This document shows positions 6,269 to 6,732 of a stretch of DNA of 6,732 bases, in pieces. The stretch comes from Paracoccaceae bacterium (GTDB lineage Bacteria; Pseudomonadota; Alphaproteobacteria; Rhodobacterales; Rhodobacteraceae), in the NCBI GenBank assembly GCA_018222665.1, contig JAAEZW010000098.1:1-6732 (forward strand). Direction: 5' to 3'. A program made the translations under genes and the position numbers. Under the pieces are notes generated by a model. The model had not been told where the DNA came from and searched no databases. It saw nothing but the letters and a program-made list of their open reading frames with translations. How positions within the stretch are numbered: the stretch's first letter is position 1; each line of letters starts with the position of its first letter.

Positions 6269-6327
6269 CAAGATCAGAGCTGTGGATGCTAGAGAGCGCA
6301 AAAGCATACAAAAATGAAAGCGATACT

Positions 6328-6732
6328 ATGTCACCATATCCATCAAGTTTTGACCGCGATGATTTGTTAAAGTGCGCTCGCGGCGAATTGTTCGGACCAG
6401 GAAATGCACAATTGCCTGAACCTCCGATGTTGATGATGGATCGCATCACGGAGATTTCTGAGGATGGTGGTGAGCACGGCAAGGGCCATGTGATCGCGGA
6501 ATTCGATATCAAACCTGATCTGTGGTTCTTTGACTGCCACTTCCCCGGAAACCCAATCATGCCTGGGTGTTTGGGCCTTGATGGGTTGTGGCAGCTGACG
6601 GGTTTTAATCTTGGCTGGCGCGGCTGGCAGGGGCGCGGCTATGCGCTTGGGGTTGGTGAAGTCAAACTGACTGGCATGGTGCGCCCAGATCGCAAAATGC
6701 TGACCTATCGTGTGTATTTCACCAAGGCCGTG
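6328..6732 (+). CDS. fabA: 3-hydroxydecanoyl-ACP dehydratase/isomerase (FabA), N-terminal 135 codons, truncated by the window edge
   Basis: FabA dehydrates 3-hydroxydecanoyl-ACP and isomerises trans-2- to cis-3-decenoyl-ACP, the entry to anaerobic unsaturated fatty acid synthesis. It acts in the cytosol as a hotdog-fold dimer. Clear family motifs are [22 protein letters not shown] (18-39), [25 protein letters not shown] (66-90) with the catalytic His71 and Asp85 (His70 and Asp84 in E. coli), and [12 protein letters not shown] (105-116). The frame is open to the last base; about 35 further residues are expected. The ATG at 6328 is chosen because the protein then aligns with the family N-terminus ([12 protein letters not shown]). 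It has only a weak GAAAG site 7 nt upstream. An in-frame ATG at 6286 and GTG at 6256 exist, with no stop between, but would add residues the family lacks. The gene is divergent from irr; fabB often follows fabA, but that lies outside. Confidence 0.96.
   Translation, partial: MSPYPSSFDRDDLLKCARGELFGPGNAQLPEPPMLMMDRITEISEDGGEHGKGHVIAEFDIKPDLWFFDCHFPGNPIMPGCLGLDGLWQLTGFNLGWRGWQGRGYALGVGEVKLTGMVRPDRKMLTYRVYFTKAV

Larger units (their letters stand above)
6168..6327. promoter_or_regulatory. Shared divergent control region between irr and fabA
   Basis: These 160 bp separate two divergently transcribed genes. They hold the irr promoter and an inverted repeat CAAGT-N6-ACTTG at 6253-6268. A direct repeat is also present: CAGAGCATGTG at 6239-6249 and CAGAGCTGTG at 6275-6284, with starts 36 bp apart. 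No sequence close to the rhizobial Irr/ICE palindrome (TTTAGAA-N3-TTCTAAA) is visible. A fabA promoter is not clear. TTGCAA (6266-6271) with a weak TAGAGA (6290-6295), or TTCAGA (6237-6242) with AATACT (6261-6266), are the best candidates, and both are poor. Confidence 0.5.

Noticed and set aside
6286..6327. Longer FabA starting at ATG 6286 (or GTG 6256)
   Set aside because: The frame is open, but the added residues have no counterpart in the FabA family and no good ribosome site precedes them.
6234..6560. 108-residue open frame on the minus strand at the right
   Set aside because: It overlaps the strongly conserved fabA coding sequence antisense and crosses the irr promoter; it is a shadow.

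Overview
The window looks like chromosomal DNA from an alphaproteobacterium, most likely the Rhodobacteraceae/Roseobacter group. This rests on three things: an Irr-type (not classical Fur) iron regulator divergent from fabA, a roseobacter-like PcaB N-terminus, and a moderate GC composition with dense head-to-tail genes. I see no mobile element, RNA gene, CRISPR array or phage signature.

Layout. Eight genes lie on the minus strand and read right to left. A ninth, fabA, lies on the plus strand and runs off the right edge. From right to left the minus-strand genes are irr (6167-5748), a zinc-independent quinone oxidoreductase-like gene (5743-4757), a 123-bp gap, then a tightly packed six-gene run: type II haloacid dehalogenase (4633-3947), alpha/beta hydrolase (3947-3111), threonine/serine dehydratase-like PLP enzyme (3121-2156), pcaD (2147-1359), a small methylesterase/hydroxynitrile-lyase-like hydrolase (1366-656), and pcaB (651 to beyond base 1). 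Spacings within the run range from an 11-nt overlap to an 8-nt gap, so it is very probably one transcript.

Function. PcaB and PcaD are consecutive steps of the protocatechuate branch of the beta-ketoadipate pathway: PcaB makes the muconolactone and PcaD hydrolyses the enol-lactone to beta-ketoadipate. The decarboxylase (PcaC) and the ring-cleaving dioxygenase (PcaHG) are not in the window and may lie beyond the left edge. The hydrolase between pcaD and pcaB, and the upstream dehalogenase-hydrolase-dehydratase trio, have clear folds and intact catalytic residues but unknown substrates. Their packing suggests a larger catabolic unit than the classical pca operon. At the right, irr and fabA share a 160-bp divergent control region, with a good sigma70-like promoter for irr. 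The irr gene is followed after 4 bp by the oxidoreductase, so that enzyme may be expressed with the iron regulator.

Limits. Family calls come from reading motifs by eye. No database search was run, and substrate claims for the orphan enzymes are inference.
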